Numbered from the stretch's first letter, positions 45,941 through 55,900 are shown. The stretch is 64,000 nucleotides of DNA from a bacterium (GCA_905221195.1 CAJNCF010000003.1:237330-301329); one strand, 5' to 3'. Notes: generated by a model from the letters alone, not told the origin. Numbers and translations are program-made.

Positions 45941-46801
45941 TTACTCTTCTTGTGCTAATGTTTTAAAATATTTGTCTAAGATGGGTTGTACTTCTAATTG
46001 ATTGGCGTCTAGTTGGTGGTAAAAAGATGGGGGTAGTACCTCAAGGAATGTTGCATAGTCCAAGCGGGCAATGGCTTCATAGTCTTCTGGTTTAGAGCCA
46101 TCTCCTGTGATTTGAACCAAGTCAATTTCCCATTGGACTTCCTTATCCACCAATTGCTCAATATAGGCTGCAGGAACAAATGGTTCTCTCGGTAACACTG
46201 TCTTGACTCCTTGAGCCAAATGGTAAACGCCATGCACTTGTCCTTCTCCATCCTGATAGAAGGAAACTCTTGCAAAGTAGGCATCTGTCTCTTGAACCGC
46301 ACGTACACGCGCTTCAAACTGAGCCAAGCCATCTTCCTCTAAAAAGCTTTTCAAGTCCTCATGACCAAAGAAAACAGGATTAAAAATTCCTTGGCAAATC
46401 GTAAAACGGGCTGCACTATCTGCCAGATGGGCTTGAACACCTGCTTGGAAATAAGCTTCAAAGTCAAAACCATCGAGCCCCTCAATCTCAGTTCCTGTGT
46501 AAGCAAGCAGGGCATCTAAAAATGATTTGATAATCTCCCAGTCTGTCTTTGTGAGTAGGTCAGGAAAATCGACACGATAAGCCTTTTGACCATCAGCATA
46601 ACTGACCTTAAAAAGAAATTGTGATTGCCCTACTATCGCACACTCGATATACTCGAGACGGTTAAGAGGCTGACGGAGATAGACGGCATCATAGCTATGT
46701 GACTCCAAGCCATCTACCAAGGCCAAGATAGACTTAGCAGTCAAAATTTCCTGTTCTCCTAAAATACTCTGTTTATTTGGAATAAAAAATGTTTTCGTCA
46801 T
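45941..46801 (-). CDS. DUF4299 family protein
   Basis: The 286-residue soluble protein starts MTKTFFIPNKQSILGEQEIL and matches the DUF4299 family of streptococci and lactobacilli in length and in its N-terminal half. There is no signal peptide or known catalytic motif. AAGGAG precedes the ATG. A perfect cre site just after the -10 predicts repression by CcpA in glucose. Confidence 0.8.
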   Translation of the reverse strand: MTKTFFIPNKQSILGEQEILTAKSILALVDGLESHSYDAVYLRQPLNRLEYIECAIVGQSQFLFKVSYADGQKAYRVDFPDLLTKTDWEIIKSFLDALLAYTGTEIEGLDGFDFEAYFQAGVQAHLADSAARFTICQGIFNPVFFGHEDLKSFLEEDGLAQFEARVRAVQETDAYFARVSFYQDGEGQVHGVYHLAQGVKTVLPREPFVPAAYIEQLVDKEVQWEIDLVQITGDGSKPEDYEAIARLDYATFLEVLPPSFYHQLDANQLEVQPILDKYFKTLAQEE

Positions 46802-46815
46802 AACTGGACTCCTTT

Positions 46816-46838
46816 TGAAACCGTTTACACATAGTATA
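46816..46838 (-). promoter_or_regulatory. Promoter with perfect cre site
   Basis: Minus strand: -10 TATACT (46833-46838) and, immediately downstream, TGTAAACGGTTTCA (46816-46829), which fits TGWAANCGNTNWCA at every position. This roadblock position is typical for CcpA repression. Confidence 0.8.
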
Positions 46839-46894
46839 CCTTATTTTTCTGAAAGATACAGGAACAAACTTTAGATTTTTGAGTAAAAAGCATA

Positions 46895-46919
46895 GAAAAA
46901 CAGCCCCTGAGGACTGTTT
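46895..46919 (-). terminator. Terminator of trhO
   Basis: AACAGTC-CTCA-GGGGCTGTTTTTC on the minus strand directly after the stop codon; one mismatch in the stem. Confidence 0.75.
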
Positions 46920-46923
46920 AATC

Positions 46924-47910
46924 TTATACAGTAGCTGCTTGATCCAAGCTTTCACCAATAGCGGCTAGGCGCTCGACAACTTCAGCTTGTGTCAATTCAT
47001 TTTCTGAAACATAGCGGTTACGTGGGTGAACACGACACTCGTGTGAGCATCCACGAAGGTACTTGTCTTCATTTTCTTCTGATGTCAAGATACGACGGTT
47101 ACAGAATGGATTTCCACAGTTGACATAACGTTCACATGGTGTCCCATCAAACCAGTCTTTCCCCACGATAGTTGGGTTGACATGGTTGACATCTACGGCG
47201 ATACGCTCGTCAAAGACGTACATTTTCCCATCCCAAAGCTCACCTTGGACTTCTGGGTCTTTACCGTAAGTTGCGATTCCTCCGTGCAATTGGCCGACAT
47301 CTTTGTAGCCTTCACGGACCATCCAACCTGAGAATTTCTCACAGCGAACCCCACCTGTACAGTAAACTACGACACGCTTGTCCATGAATTTTTCCTTGTT
47401 GTCACGAACCCATTGTGGCAACTCACGGAAGTTGCGGATATCTGGACGGATAGCCCCACGGAAGTGCCCTAGGTCGTACTCATAATCGTTACGTGTGTCA
47501 AGGACAACTGTATCTTCGTCAAGAAGGGCTTCTTTGAACTCTTTTGGAGACAAGTAAGCACCTGTTGTTTCAAGCGGGTTGATATCGTTGTCAAAGTCGT
47601 TGTCTTCCAAACCAAGGTGGACAATCTCTTTCTTGTAGCGAACAAACATCTTCTTGAAAGCTTGTTCATTTTCTTCGTCAATCTTGAACCAGAGGTCTTC
47701 CATGCCTGGGAGGCTGTGAACATAGTCCATGTATTTTTGAGTTGTTTCGTAGTCACCTGAAACGGTTCCGTTAATTCCCTCGTCAGCGACTAGGATACGG
47801 CCTTTAAGGCCGATTGATTTACAGAAAGCCAAGTGGTCTGCAGCAAATTGCTCTGCATTTTCAATTGGAGTATAAAGGTAGTAAAGTAAGACACGAATAT
47901 CTTTTGCCAT
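46924..47910 (-). CDS. trhO: tRNA uridine(34) hydroxylase TrhO (rhodanese family)
   Basis: The 328 residues have an N-terminal ferredoxin-like domain (about 5-95), a rhodanese domain with the active Cys in [17 protein letters not shown] (about 178-194) and a C-terminal Cys-rich tail ([21 protein letters not shown]). TrhO makes 5-hydroxyuridine at position 34 of tRNA. The start at 47910 is chosen by family length and typical first residues ([11 protein letters not shown]); its ribosome binding site is weak. Confidence 0.93.
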   Translation of the reverse strand: MAKDIRVLLYYLYTPIENAEQFAADHLAFCKSIGLKGRILVADEGINGTVSGDYETTQKYMDYVHSLPGMEDLWFKIDEENEQAFKKMFVRYKKEIVHLGLEDNDFDNDINPLETTGAYLSPKEFKEALLDEDTVVLDTRNDYEYDLGHFRGAIRPDIRNFRELPQWVRDNKEKFMDKRVVVYCTGGVRCEKFSGWMVREGYKDVGQLHGGIATYGKDPEVQGELWDGKMYVFDERIAVDVNHVNPTIVGKDWFDGTPCERYVNCGNPFCNRRILTSEENEDKYLRGCSHECRVHPRNRYVSENELTQAEVVERLAAIGESLDQAATV

Positions 47911-48041
47911 AAGATTTGTTCTCTTTTCTATTCTTAAATTTTCAGAATTTTTCATCTAACTATACTAGTATACCTGCTTAAGAAAACGAATGCAATTTAT
48001 TTGACTGGAAATTGTAGAAAGGGATTTATCCCTGCACTTCA

Positions 48042-48344
48042 TCAGTAGCCATAGCGAATAGCAGATAATTCTCTCAACTTTTTTATCTGCTCGGATTGAC
48101 CTTCTGACAAAATCAGCTTATTGTCAATTAACATACGTGAGATGTCAACATTCATTTGACTCAATATAAATGGAGTAGAGGTCCCATCGTCCTTTAATCG
48201 GTTTTTATAAATCACTAACTGATTTTTCAGGGGGGCAAGTTGAGGCGTAGCCTTTATATCTTTCAATAGATGATCAATGATCGTCATGGCTTCACAACGT
48301 CTTTCGCTTCCTCCAGCAAACCATTTTAATGGTGTCATACTCAT
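48042..48344 (-). CDS. Bacteriocin immunity protein (enterocin A immunity type)
   Basis: The 100-residue four-helix protein has the hallmark start LKWFAGGSERR and the motifs TPFILSQMNVDIS and LRELSAIRYGY of pediocin-like bacteriocin immunity proteins. These bind the mannose permease receptor when it is blocked by the toxin. It follows a CPBP protease gene by 62 bases on the same strand. No bacteriocin gene is adjacent, so it may give immunity to rivals' toxins. Confidence 0.9.
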   Translation of the reverse strand: MSMTPLKWFAGGSERRCEAMTIIDHLLKDIKATPQLAPLKNQLVIYKNRLKDDGTSTPFILSQMNVDISRMLIDNKLILSEGQSEQIKKLRELSAIRYGY

Positions 48345-48406
48345 TTACCTCCTGAAATTCGTTTGTAAATTGAAAAACTATCATTCCTAACGCTCGTGCC
48401 AGTATT

Positions 48407-49096
48407 TTACCCAAACACCCTATGTAAAAAAGTCAGCAAAAATGGTAATGTCGCTACAATATTATTGATCACATGCACTGCATAGGATGGATAAATGCTC
48501 TTGGTATAGCGGGTCAAACTAGCAAAGATGATGCCAGATGTTGCAAAGACGAAGATATCTAACAAACTAGGCAGGCTTGAAAAATGAGGAAGAGCAAATA
48601 AAATTGACGGAAGAAGCAAATCAAGGCCAAATCTCGAATGCTTAAAAAAGGCGTGTTGCAGTAATCCTCTATAGATTAGCTCTTCCATAAGTGGAGTCAG
48701 AAAGAACAAAGTTATATAGATACCTAGCTCAGCAAAGTTGGTCCCACTATAACCGATCAATACAGCCCAACCTTCAGCAGTTGACTGAACATGTTTAGCT
48801 GTCTGAACGTTAAAAGAGATCTGGAGCACTACCACTAATACTGTCAAAATCGAATACCAAAGCCATTTTTTTCTCGGAATGCGAAAAAGATAACCATGGC
48901 CTGTCTTAACCAGAACCCAAATCATGACTCCGCTAAATAGCAAACTCAAGATATTTTGAATCCAGACGAAATTGCCAATCTGGGAAGAAAATTGCCAATA
49001 GTTTTGGACAATAAGCGTCATCTGAGAAAGACTAAATACGAAAAATAAGTAAGATAAGACTGCACTTATTTTGAATAGAAGTTGATATTTTTTCAT
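48407..49096 (-). CDS. CPBP-family intramembrane metalloprotease
   Basis: The 229 residues make about seven helices with motif 1 EELIYRGLLQ (about 138-147), the His motif FALPHFSS (about 166-173) and HVINNI near the end, all the expected catalytic residues. With the immunity gene downstream it forms a self-protection unit. AAAGGAGAG precedes the ATG. Direct repeats upstream resemble BlpR/ComE binding sites. Confidence 0.92.
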   Translation of the reverse strand: MKKYQLLFKISAVLSYLFFVFSLSQMTLIVQNYWQFSSQIGNFVWIQNILSLLFSGVMIWVLVKTGHGYLFRIPRKKWLWYSILTVLVVVLQISFNVQTAKHVQSTAEGWAVLIGYSGTNFAELGIYITLFFLTPLMEELIYRGLLQHAFFKHSRFGLDLLLPSILFALPHFSSLPSLLDIFVFATSGIIFASLTRYTKSIYPSYAVHVINNIVATLPFLLTFLHRVFG

Positions 49097-49129
49097 ATGA
49101 ACTCTCCTTTGTAAACTCGGAACATCTCT

Positions 49130-49197
49130 AATATAAGCCTTATTTGCCTAAATCCTTACTCAAAATCCTAAATAGTACTTGAGATTTCCTGAATGGT
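49130..49197 (-). promoter_or_regulatory. Candidate BlpR/ComE-type direct repeats and -10
   Basis: On the minus strand ACCATTCAGG (49188-49197) and ACTATTTAGG (49167-49176) are exactly 21 bases apart, two helix turns, and a third partial copy (AGGATTTAGG, 49147-49156) follows 20 bases on. A -10-like TATATT lies at 49130-49135. LytTR-type response regulators of bacteriocin systems bind such repeats. Confidence 0.5.
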
Positions 49198-49241
49198 TAA
49201 ATAGGGATAAGAGAAAACATGGATACCTATGCCCTCATTCC

Positions 49242-49284
49242 AAAAAATCACTACCTCCCCTAGAGAACTAAGGAAGGCAGTGAT
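49242..49284 (-). terminator. Terminator of the importer operon
   Basis: ATCACTGCCTTCC pairs with GGGGAGGTAGTGAT (G-U pairs allowed) and is followed on the minus strand by TTTTTT, about 45 bases after the binding-protein gene. Confidence 0.85.
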
Positions 49285-49328
49285 CACATTTTTAGGAATT
49301 AGGAATGAATACACGAAATCAATTGATC

Positions 49329-50810
49329 TTATGATTTTTTGTTTTTCAAGAATTCATCGTATTGTTTTTGCATTTCGTTCAATACTTTATCGTAGGCACC
49401 TTCAGATTTCAATTTTTCCATCAATTCTGGAATAGCTTTGTCTGGGTCTACAGTACCAGTGTTGATAGCTGTATCGAATTGTTGCATTGTGTTAGAGATT
49501 GCTGAGATTTCAGATTTCACATTGTCAGTGTTAAAGATGAATCCAAGCGCTGGAGATTCTTTAGCTTCAGCCAATTGTTTCTTAGAGTCTGCGATTTGTT
49601 GGTCTGTAACGTTTTCGTTGATGTAAAGGATCCAGTTGTTACCAGTGTTCCATCCACCCATGTGAGTGTTTCCTTTGTAGCCATCAAGGACTTTAACACG
49701 GTTTTCTTTACCTGCAAGTTTTTCCCAGTTCTTGCCTTCTGGACCGTAAACAAGACCGTTCAAGAGTTCTGGGTTAGTGTTCAAGAGATTCAACACTTCC
49801 ATTGATTTTTCTTTGTTCTTAGAGTTGTTTGAGATAACAAAGTTAGCAACTTGTGTTGTTTGGTTTTTCTTGATGAAGTTAGTGATTGGTTTGATTTGGA
49901 TATCTTTGTTGGCAACACGTGAAAGCAAGCTGTTACCGTAGTCAGCTGGTCCTACTGTTTCTTCACGAACGAACCAAGTATCTTGTTGAAGGTCAAATGA
50001 AGTATCGCTTGTTGCTACGTCTTTTGGAATGTAGCCAGCTTCATAGAATTTGTGAAGAGTCTTCAAGTGTTCTTTAAAACGAGGTACTTCATAACGGTTT
50101 ACGATCTTAGTAGTGTCTCCTTCAAGGTCGATAACGAATGGAAGTCCGTTTGGAACTGGATAGTCGAAGTTATCAGATGGAATGAAGTTCTTAGTAACTG
50201 CAAATGGCACTACATCTGGAGCTTTTTCTTTGATTTGTTTCAAGACTGGTTCAAGTGTTTCGTATGAAGTGACACCTGAAATATCGATACCGTATTTAGC
50301 AAGGAGAGTTCCGTTGAAGGCAAAGTTTTGAGACGATGCAACGTTGGCTGCAACTGGAACTGCGTAAATTTTACCGTTAATGCTGTTACCTTTGATGTAA
50401 GCTGGGTCAAGTGCTTTGTAAAGCTCTGCTCCTTCTTTCTTATACAAGTCAGTCAAGTCAGCATAAGCACCTTTTTGAGCATTTACGACATAGTTAGATG
50501 CAAAGGCGATATCATAGTTTTCACCAGATGATGTGATAACTGACATTTTCTTATCATAGTCACCCCATCCAAGATATTGGATATCCAATTTAGCACCAAC
50601 TTTTTCTCCGATGATTTTGTTAGCATTTTCTAGCAATTCATCCAAGTTATCTGGTTTGTCCCCGATTTGGTACATTTTGATAACAGTCTTATCACCTGAA
50701 GCTGAGTCAGCAGCTTTTTTGTTACCTGAAAGGTTTCCACAAGCAGCGAGACCAGCAGCCAAAGCGACTACGCTAGCAGATGCAAAAGCATATTTTTTCC
50801 AGTTTTTCAT
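49329..50810 (-). CDS. Sugar ABC transporter substrate-binding lipoprotein (NgtS-like)
   Basis: The 493 residues have a lipoprotein signal with LAAC (Cys about 24) and the LplA/cluster D solute-binding fold (KMYQIGDKPDNLDELLENAN, then YDIAFASNYV). By position and gene order it corresponds to the pneumococcal protein described as NgtS, the receptor for N-glycans. The start at 50810 follows AAGGAG; the frame extends 99 bases further upstream without a ribosome binding site. It is the third gene of the importer operon; a terminator follows. Confidence 0.9.
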   Translation of the reverse strand: MKNWKKYAFASASVVALAAGLAACGNLSGNKKAADSASGDKTVIKMYQIGDKPDNLDELLENANKIIGEKVGAKLDIQYLGWGDYDKKMSVITSSGENYDIAFASNYVVNAQKGAYADLTDLYKKEGAELYKALDPAYIKGNSINGKIYAVPVAANVASSQNFAFNGTLLAKYGIDISGVTSYETLEPVLKQIKEKAPDVVPFAVTKNFIPSDNFDYPVPNGLPFVIDLEGDTTKIVNRYEVPRFKEHLKTLHKFYEAGYIPKDVATSDTSFDLQQDTWFVREETVGPADYGNSLLSRVANKDIQIKPITNFIKKNQTTQVANFVISNNSKNKEKSMEVLNLLNTNPELLNGLVYGPEGKNWEKLAGKENRVKVLDGYKGNTHMGGWNTGNNWILYINENVTDQQIADSKKQLAEAKESPALGFIFNTDNVKSEISAISNTMQQFDTAINTGTVDPDKAIPELMEKLKSEGAYDKVLNEMQKQYDEFLKNKKS

Positions 50811-50912
50811 GACAAAAACTCCTTTTTTTATTTTTAAACTTATAAACAATGTAATGATCTTAACTTCACGCAAGGGAAGTTTGAAATGAGAAATGTTTTT
50901 TCTCGACAAGTA

Positions 50913-51836
50913 CTATTCTTTCACACCACCGATAGTCAAACCTTTTACAAAGTAGCGTTGGAAGAATGGATATAGAATCGCGATTGGAAGGGTTGCGACC
51001 ACAACCATGGCCATACGTCCTGTTTCTTTTGGTAGAGCAACTCCCAGTTGACCAGATAGACCGACTGCTTTGGCGATGTAGTCCATATTTTGTTGGATTT
51101 GCATCAGCAAATATTGCAATGGATACAAGTTGTCACTCTTGATATAAAGAAGAGCGTTGAACCAGTCATTCCAGAAACCAAGAGCTGTTAAGAGCGTGAT
51201 GGTTGCGATACCTGGTAGTGACAAGGGCAAACAGATTTGGAAGAAGATCCGGGCTTCACTAGCACCATCGATACGAGCGGATTCTAGAATGGCTTCTGGA
51301 ATGGTCTTCTTAAAGAAAGAACGCATCAAGATGATGTTGAATGGTGAGAGAAGCATTGGAACAATCAAGGCCCAAACTGTATCACCAAGTTGAAGCAAAC
51401 GAGTGACCACGATATAGCCTGGTACCAAACCAGCGTTGAACAACATACTAAGAAGGGCAAAGATCGTAAAGAATCTGCGATACTTAAAGGTTGTCCGCGA
51501 GATGGCGTAGGCATAGGTTGTTGTGATAAAAACGTTTGTGATAGTCCCCACCACTGTTACAAAGACTGAGATGAAGAGGGCTTGGAGAATTTTATCCTTA
51601 AATTGTGCCAAGAACTCAAAACCGTCTAATCCAAATTGAGATGGGAAGAAGCTATAGCCATTTTGGAGGATACTCTTTTCATCTGTCACCGAAATAACGA
51701 TAACGAAGACAAAGGGTAGAATACAAGAGAGGGCTATCAAACCCGAAATGATACTGAAGAAGATATCCGCTTTCTTACTGAAGGAGTGAATGCCGACATT
51801 ATCAATTTTTTCTTTTTTTATTTTCTTTTCTGCCAT
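50913..51836 (-). CDS. Sugar ABC transporter permease, YtcP/MalG type (NgtP2-like)
   Basis: The 307 residues have a basic cytoplasmic start (MAEKKIKKEKIDN) and six membrane helices with the coupling loop EAILESARIDGASEARIFFQ (about 193-212). The start at 51836 follows AAGGAGGAG. It is 13 bases downstream of the partner permease. The pair forms the membrane pore of the glycan importer; the ATPase is not encoded here and is probably the shared MsmK. Confidence 0.92.
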   Translation of the reverse strand: MAEKKIKKEKIDNVGIHSFSKKADIFFSIISGLIALSCILPFVFVIVISVTDEKSILQNGYSFFPSQFGLDGFEFLAQFKDKILQALFISVFVTVVGTITNVFITTTYAYAISRTTFKYRRFFTIFALLSMLFNAGLVPGYIVVTRLLQLGDTVWALIVPMLLSPFNIILMRSFFKKTIPEAILESARIDGASEARIFFQICLPLSLPGIATITLLTALGFWNDWFNALLYIKSDNLYPLQYLLMQIQQNMDYIAKAVGLSGQLGVALPKETGRMAMVVVATLPIAILYPFFQRYFVKGLTIGGVKE

Positions 51837-51849
51837 ATTCTCCTCCTTT

Positions 51850-52779
51850 CTAGAACAAGGCTGAGTTTGGATCAACTCGTCTTGCAAGTAAGTTCGATAG
51901 GATAACCAGAATCAAACCGACAACTGATTGGTAGAGACCCGCCGCTGAAGCCATCCCGATATCCGCTGTCTGAGTCAAACCGTTATAAACATATACGTCC
52001 AAGACGTTGGTTACGTTATAAAGCTGACCAGCATTGTGTGGGATTTGGTAGAAAAGACCGAAGTCTGCACGGAAGATATTTCCGACTGCAAGGATGGTCA
52101 ATACGGTTACCAATGGTGTCAACTGCGGAATGGTTACATTGCGAATCCGTTGCCATTTGCTGGCCCCGTCCACTGTTGCTGCTTCGTAGTAGGTTGGATC
52201 AATTCCCATGATTGTCGCATAGTACATGACACTGCTATATCCAAAACCTTTCCAAATACCTAGGAAAAGTAGGAGATATGGCCAAATACCCAAGTCAGCG
52301 TAGAAATTGATTTCCTTCATTCCGATAGATTCTAGGAAATGGTTGAAGACCCCTTTATCAATGTTTAGGAAGGCATCTGTAAAGAAACTGATGATAACCC
52401 AAGACAAGAAGTAAGGGAACAACATGGAAGTTTGGAAGATCTTAACCATTCTCTTAGAACGGAGTTCACTGAGGATGATGGCAATCCCTACAGATACAAT
52501 CAAACCGATAAAGATAAAGCCTAGATTGTAGAGGACAGTATTTCGTGTGATAATAAAGGCGTCTTTTGAACTAAACAAGAATCTGAAATTATCAAGTCCG
52601 ACCCATTTACTATTCATGATACTATCTATGAAACCATTACTGGTCATGTGGTAGTCTTTGAAGGCAACCACGTTCCCAAATACTGGAATGTAGAAGAATA
52701 GAATCAACCAGAGTGCCCCTGGTAAAACCATCAAGAGAAAGATCCAGTTGTCTCTTAAGGTTTTTGAAAACTTATTCAT
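51850..52779 (-). CDS. Sugar ABC transporter permease, LplB/MalF type (NgtP1-like)
   Basis: The 309-residue protein has six helices and the coupling loop TYYEAATVDGASKWQRIRNV (about 196-215). GGGAGG precedes the ATG. It is the first gene of the importer operon and carries a perfect cre site in its promoter region. Confidence 0.92.
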   Translation of the reverse strand: MNKFSKTLRDNWIFLLMVLPGALWLILFFYIPVFGNVVAFKDYHMTSNGFIDSIMNSKWVGLDNFRFLFSSKDAFIITRNTVLYNLGFIFIGLIVSVGIAIILSELRSKRMVKIFQTSMLFPYFLSWVIISFFTDAFLNIDKGVFNHFLESIGMKEINFYADLGIWPYLLLFLGIWKGFGYSSVMYYATIMGIDPTYYEAATVDGASKWQRIRNVTIPQLTPLVTVLTILAVGNIFRADFGLFYQIPHNAGQLYNVTNVLDVYVYNGLTQTADIGMASAAGLYQSVVGLILVILSNLLARRVDPNSALF

Positions 52780-52833
52780 AATTTCCTCCCTTTTTTATTT
52801 TGATATCCATCTAAAAATTCCTTTTTAGACGTT

Positions 52834-52858
52834 TGATAACGATTACATTATTAGTATA
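52834..52858 (-). promoter_or_regulatory. Importer promoter with perfect cre site
   Basis: Minus strand -10 TATACT (52853-52858); TGTAATCGTTATCA (52834-52847) downstream fits the cre consensus at every position. CcpA should repress uptake when better sugars are present. This is within the 323-base gap 52780-53102, which also holds the parS-like palindrome and a BOX but no gene. Confidence 0.8.
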
Positions 52859-52943
52859 CTCCTATTTACAGGTTAGGTTAAGCTACTAATCATAGAAAAA
52901 ACTCCACAAATTATTTTATGTGGAGTACTTTTGAAGAAAGGGA

Positions 52944-52959
52944 TGTTTCACGAGAAACA
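52944..52959. other. parS-like palindrome
   Basis: TGTTTCACGAGAAACA differs from the ParB binding site consensus TGTTTCACGTGAAACA at one central base. parS sites cluster around the origin in streptococci, and this region lies near the origin in related genomes as I recall the map. Confidence 0.55.
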
Positions 52960-52988
52960 CTCTGAGTAAGGCACAGTGTTCTTGTTTT

Positions 52989-53104
52989 TATACTCAATGA
53001 AAATCAAAGAGCAAACTAGGAAGCTAGCCGCAGACTGCTCAAAACACTGTTTTGAGGTTGCAGATGGAAGCTGACGTGGTTTGAAGAGATTTTAGAAGAG
53101 TATT
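52989..53104 (+). repeat. BOX element abutting the GH20 gene
   Basis: It begins TATACTCAATGAAAATC and ends GAAGAGTATT, with one boxB-like stretch (AACACTGTTTTGAGGTTGCA). Its last bases contain the stop codon of the GH20 gene on the other strand. Confidence 0.88.
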
Positions 53105-54983
53105 AAGTCGTATAAATCGTTGAAGCTGTCGCAATGGTATGCCACTGATTGGCTGTTGTGGCTGCGAAGCCCTTGTCTGCGTAAAAGTCGTTAAATGGCA
53201 GGATTTCTACCTCTAGCTCGTCGATGCGGTCCAGCTGACCAGCCAGATAAGCCTCGATGCGACTTTCTGCTCGCTTGATGCGTTGCAATAGTCCGCCCAT
53301 ACGGATATCAACTGTATCCAAGCCAAAGACCTTGTTTTCCTTCAACCATTGGTGGCTAAAGAGGGTATGGAAGTGTTCGATTCGGCTTCTAAGTTCTGGT
53401 AATTCTTGTCTTGCGATTTCTTGCAGACTTTCCTTATCATCCGCTTGATAGGCTTGACGAATACGTCGTCCCACATCCACTTTACTACTTAAAATGGCAT
53501 TCAACTGAGCCTGAGTTTCAAAGAGATAAGCATAGTTTCCTGCTTTTTCTTTAATTTCAGCAAGAATCTCAGCTGCCTGAGCGAAGTGCGGTTTGTCCTG
53601 TTCAGGTGTCATGTGCCTGTCAAGAATCGGACAGAGAACATCCTGATAAAAGACATAGCGGTTGGGATTGATACCACTGAGATTATCTTGCAGGTCTGGT
53701 AAGAGGTTGGCTAGGTCGATCTGCATGAAATCCTCAACGGATAGACCTGTATTGGTCTTGAAGTGAACAGACAAACGGTCTAGGTCATTGCGGTAACTGA
53801 GTTCTGCCCAGATTTGCAGGCTTGGTAGGATAGAGAATTGGGCAGTTTCCCCACCATTGTCCCCCCAACCCGTCACGATGACTTCTTTGATGTCATTGGC
53901 ACGGCAGGCTTTGTTGGCTTCAAGAGCGATGAGACGGCTGAAATGGTTGTTGGGTGTGAAACCAATCCACTTCCAAGCTCCACCTGCAAAGGCAAGGTCA
54001 TGGCTAATCTTGTGGTGATTGCGGAAATTACGATTGTACTTTTCCTCGCTATCTTGATAATAGTCCCAGTAAACCAAGGTCACACGATCTTTGAGACGGT
54101 CTAGGTAGACACGCGTTTCCTCTGGAATTTCCACATCACGGTCGTACTGGCCATCCGCTGACATGAGTTTGAAGAACATATCGCTCCACATCTGGCAGTG
54201 GAAACCATACTTGTCAGCAATATCCAGCACGCGCTCCAAGTGTTGGCACATGAGGAGACTACGGTCCACAACACCGTTCAAGATAAGGTAGCGTCCCAAG
54301 CCAACCAAGTGGGCCTCATCCATCCCGATATTGACCTTGCGAGTCTGCAGTTTAGACAAAGTAGCAAACATGCCATCAATCAGGTCATAGACCTTTTCTT
54401 CGCCAATAAGAAGAATATCCTCCACATCACGGAGCTCCTGCACTTCTTTGACACCCCATTTGACAAAGGCTGATAAGTGGGCCAAGGTCTGGATGCAGGG
54501 CACAAAGGTCATATCAAACTGCTGGGCATAGGCTTCGATTTCCTGTAACTCTTCAGCTGAATAAGCCCCACGGAAGTAACCAAAATAAGGTTGCCCCTCA
54601 ATCTGGTAGGTGTCTTCCATGTAGAGTTCAAAAGTTGAATACCCCATGAGCGCCAAGACCTCAATCATCTGCTTGGCAGAGGCTACATTCAAAACTGCAT
54701 TGCGCGAACAGTCTGCCATGTAGGCTAAATCTTCATAAGCCGCCTGCTCCTCAATCTCTATTTTGTCAGCTTCTACTAGAGCCGTTGCCAACAAGGACAA
54801 GGCGCGATAGAGTTGGTGAGGTTTGTCATAAGTTAGTTGATAGTGTCCACTTTCACCCCTGATAGAGATAGACGCTTGGTCAGACTGAGCGACTGCCACT
54901 TCCACATCTGGTAAAGAGATATGCTTTGTCAGCAAGTCGATTGCCTGAGTTTGTTTGGGACTAAGTCCTGTAAATCTTACCAT
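53103..54983 (-). CDS. GH20 exo-beta-hexosaminidase (GH20C-like)
   Basis: The 626-residue cytoplasmic enzyme removes terminal GlcNAc or GalNAc. The GH20 catalytic Asp-Glu pair is D222-E223 in [11 protein letters not shown], preceded by a beta-hairpin N-terminal domain (1-90). There is no signal peptide, which fits action on imported glycans as in pneumococcal GH20C. Its start overlaps the ROK gene by seven bases. The stop codon TAA falls in the inserted BOX. Confidence 0.93.
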   Translation of the reverse strand: MVRFTGLSPKQTQAIDLLTKHISLPDVEVAVAQSDQASISIRGESGHYQLTYDKPHQLYRALSLLATALVEADKIEIEEQAAYEDLAYMADCSRNAVLNVASAKQMIEVLALMGYSTFELYMEDTYQIEGQPYFGYFRGAYSAEELQEIEAYAQQFDMTFVPCIQTLAHLSAFVKWGVKEVQELRDVEDILLIGEEKVYDLIDGMFATLSKLQTRKVNIGMDEAHLVGLGRYLILNGVVDRSLLMCQHLERVLDIADKYGFHCQMWSDMFFKLMSADGQYDRDVEIPEETRVYLDRLKDRVTLVYWDYYQDSEEKYNRNFRNHHKISHDLAFAGGAWKWIGFTPNNHFSRLIALEANKACRANDIKEVIVTGWGDNGGETAQFSILPSLQIWAELSYRNDLDRLSVHFKTNTGLSVEDFMQIDLANLLPDLQDNLSGINPNRYVFYQDVLCPILDRHMTPEQDKPHFAQAAEILAEIKEKAGNYAYLFETQAQLNAILSSKVDVGRRIRQAYQADDKESLQEIARQELPELRSRIEHFHTLFSHQWLKENKVFGLDTVDIRMGGLLQRIKRAESRIEAYLAGQLDRIDELEVEILPFNDFYADKGFAATTANQWHTIATASTIYTT

Positions 54984-55846
54984 TGATTTTCCTCCTGTAG
55001 CCAGTTGACAAGGGCACCGTAGAGATTGGCATCTGCATGATAGGTGCAGGCTTGAATAACAGGTGCGACCGTGTATTCTTCGTAGGTTTCAACAAATTCA
55101 TCGACAGCTTTTTTGACGCCTTGAATGAAGTCTGGATTTTGACTGATAGAACCGCCTAGACTGATGACATCTGGATCGATGAGATACTGAATATTGAGTA
55201 AGCCTTGCGCCAGATTGCGGTTCATGCGCTCAATAGCTTCTTGGCAAAGGGTATTACCAGCTGCAGCTTCTTGGTAAATCCTGCGACCGTCCCAGTCAGT
55301 CTGACCAGACTTTTCAATCACATATCGCACCATATTTCCAGTTGACGCTAGTTGCGACCAGTTGTTGAGCTTTTCAGCAGGGGCAAGGGTTGTCATGTAG
55401 CCAAATTCTCCACCCAAGCCATGGCGTCCTCGGTGAAGTCTACTGTTAATAATCATGGCTCCACCAATCCCTGTCCCAATCACGACACAGGCTGCATTTT
55501 CAAGTTCTGGATGAGCTAGTAATTCACTTAGCCCCACGCAGTTGGCATCATTTTCAAGATGGATAGGTAGCTGATAAGAGCTAAGCGCCTCATACCAAGA
55601 AAATCCGTGGATGTACGGCACCGCACTGAATCCATCAATCACACCAGTTTCTTGATTGACCGCACCTGGAACGCTCATAGCAATCCCGCTGTAATCCTGT
55701 TCTGACAAGCGCTGGTCTAGCCAAGCTAGTAAATTCTCCAAACTTTCAGGCGTTGGTATGCTTGTCTTATCTAATATTTTCCCATCAGGAGCCAGACTAG
55801 CAAACTTAATCCCAGTTCCTCCGATATCAATCGTTGCAATGGTCAT
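54977..55846 (-). CDS. ROK-family sugar kinase or regulator
   Basis: The 289 residues have the ROK phosphate loop [12 protein letters not shown] (about 4-15), the catalytic [11 protein letters not shown], and [11 protein letters not shown]. It has no N-terminal HTH, so a kinase is likelier than a repressor; however the usual zinc site (CxCGxxGCxE) is missing, replaced by [10 protein letters not shown]. Substrate may be mannose or GlcNAc from N-glycans. Start is 55846 (or 55858); no ribosome binding site is visible, and a terminator ends exactly before 55858. Confidence 0.88.
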   Translation of the reverse strand: MTIATIDIGGTGIKFASLAPDGKILDKTSIPTPESLENLLAWLDQRLSEQDYSGIAMSVPGAVNQETGVIDGFSAVPYIHGFSWYEALSSYQLPIHLENDANCVGLSELLAHPELENAACVVIGTGIGGAMIINSRLHRGRHGLGGEFGYMTTLAPAEKLNNWSQLASTGNMVRYVIEKSGQTDWDGRRIYQEAAAGNTLCQEAIERMNRNLAQGLLNIQYLIDPDVISLGGSISQNPDFIQGVKKAVDEFVETYEEYTVAPVIQACTYHADANLYGALVNWLQEENQW

Positions 55847-55858
55847 TCTTTTTACCAT

Positions 55859-55900
55859 AAAAAGGGGCAAATCAGCAGTTAGTCCTTACTTTTTCGCCCC
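55859..55900 (-). terminator. Terminator or attenuator between GH38 and the ROK gene
   Basis: GGGGCGAAA pairs with TTTGCCCC and is followed on the minus strand by TTTTT, ending one base before the first ROK ATG. It could limit transcription of the ROK and GH20 genes relative to GH38. Confidence 0.75.
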
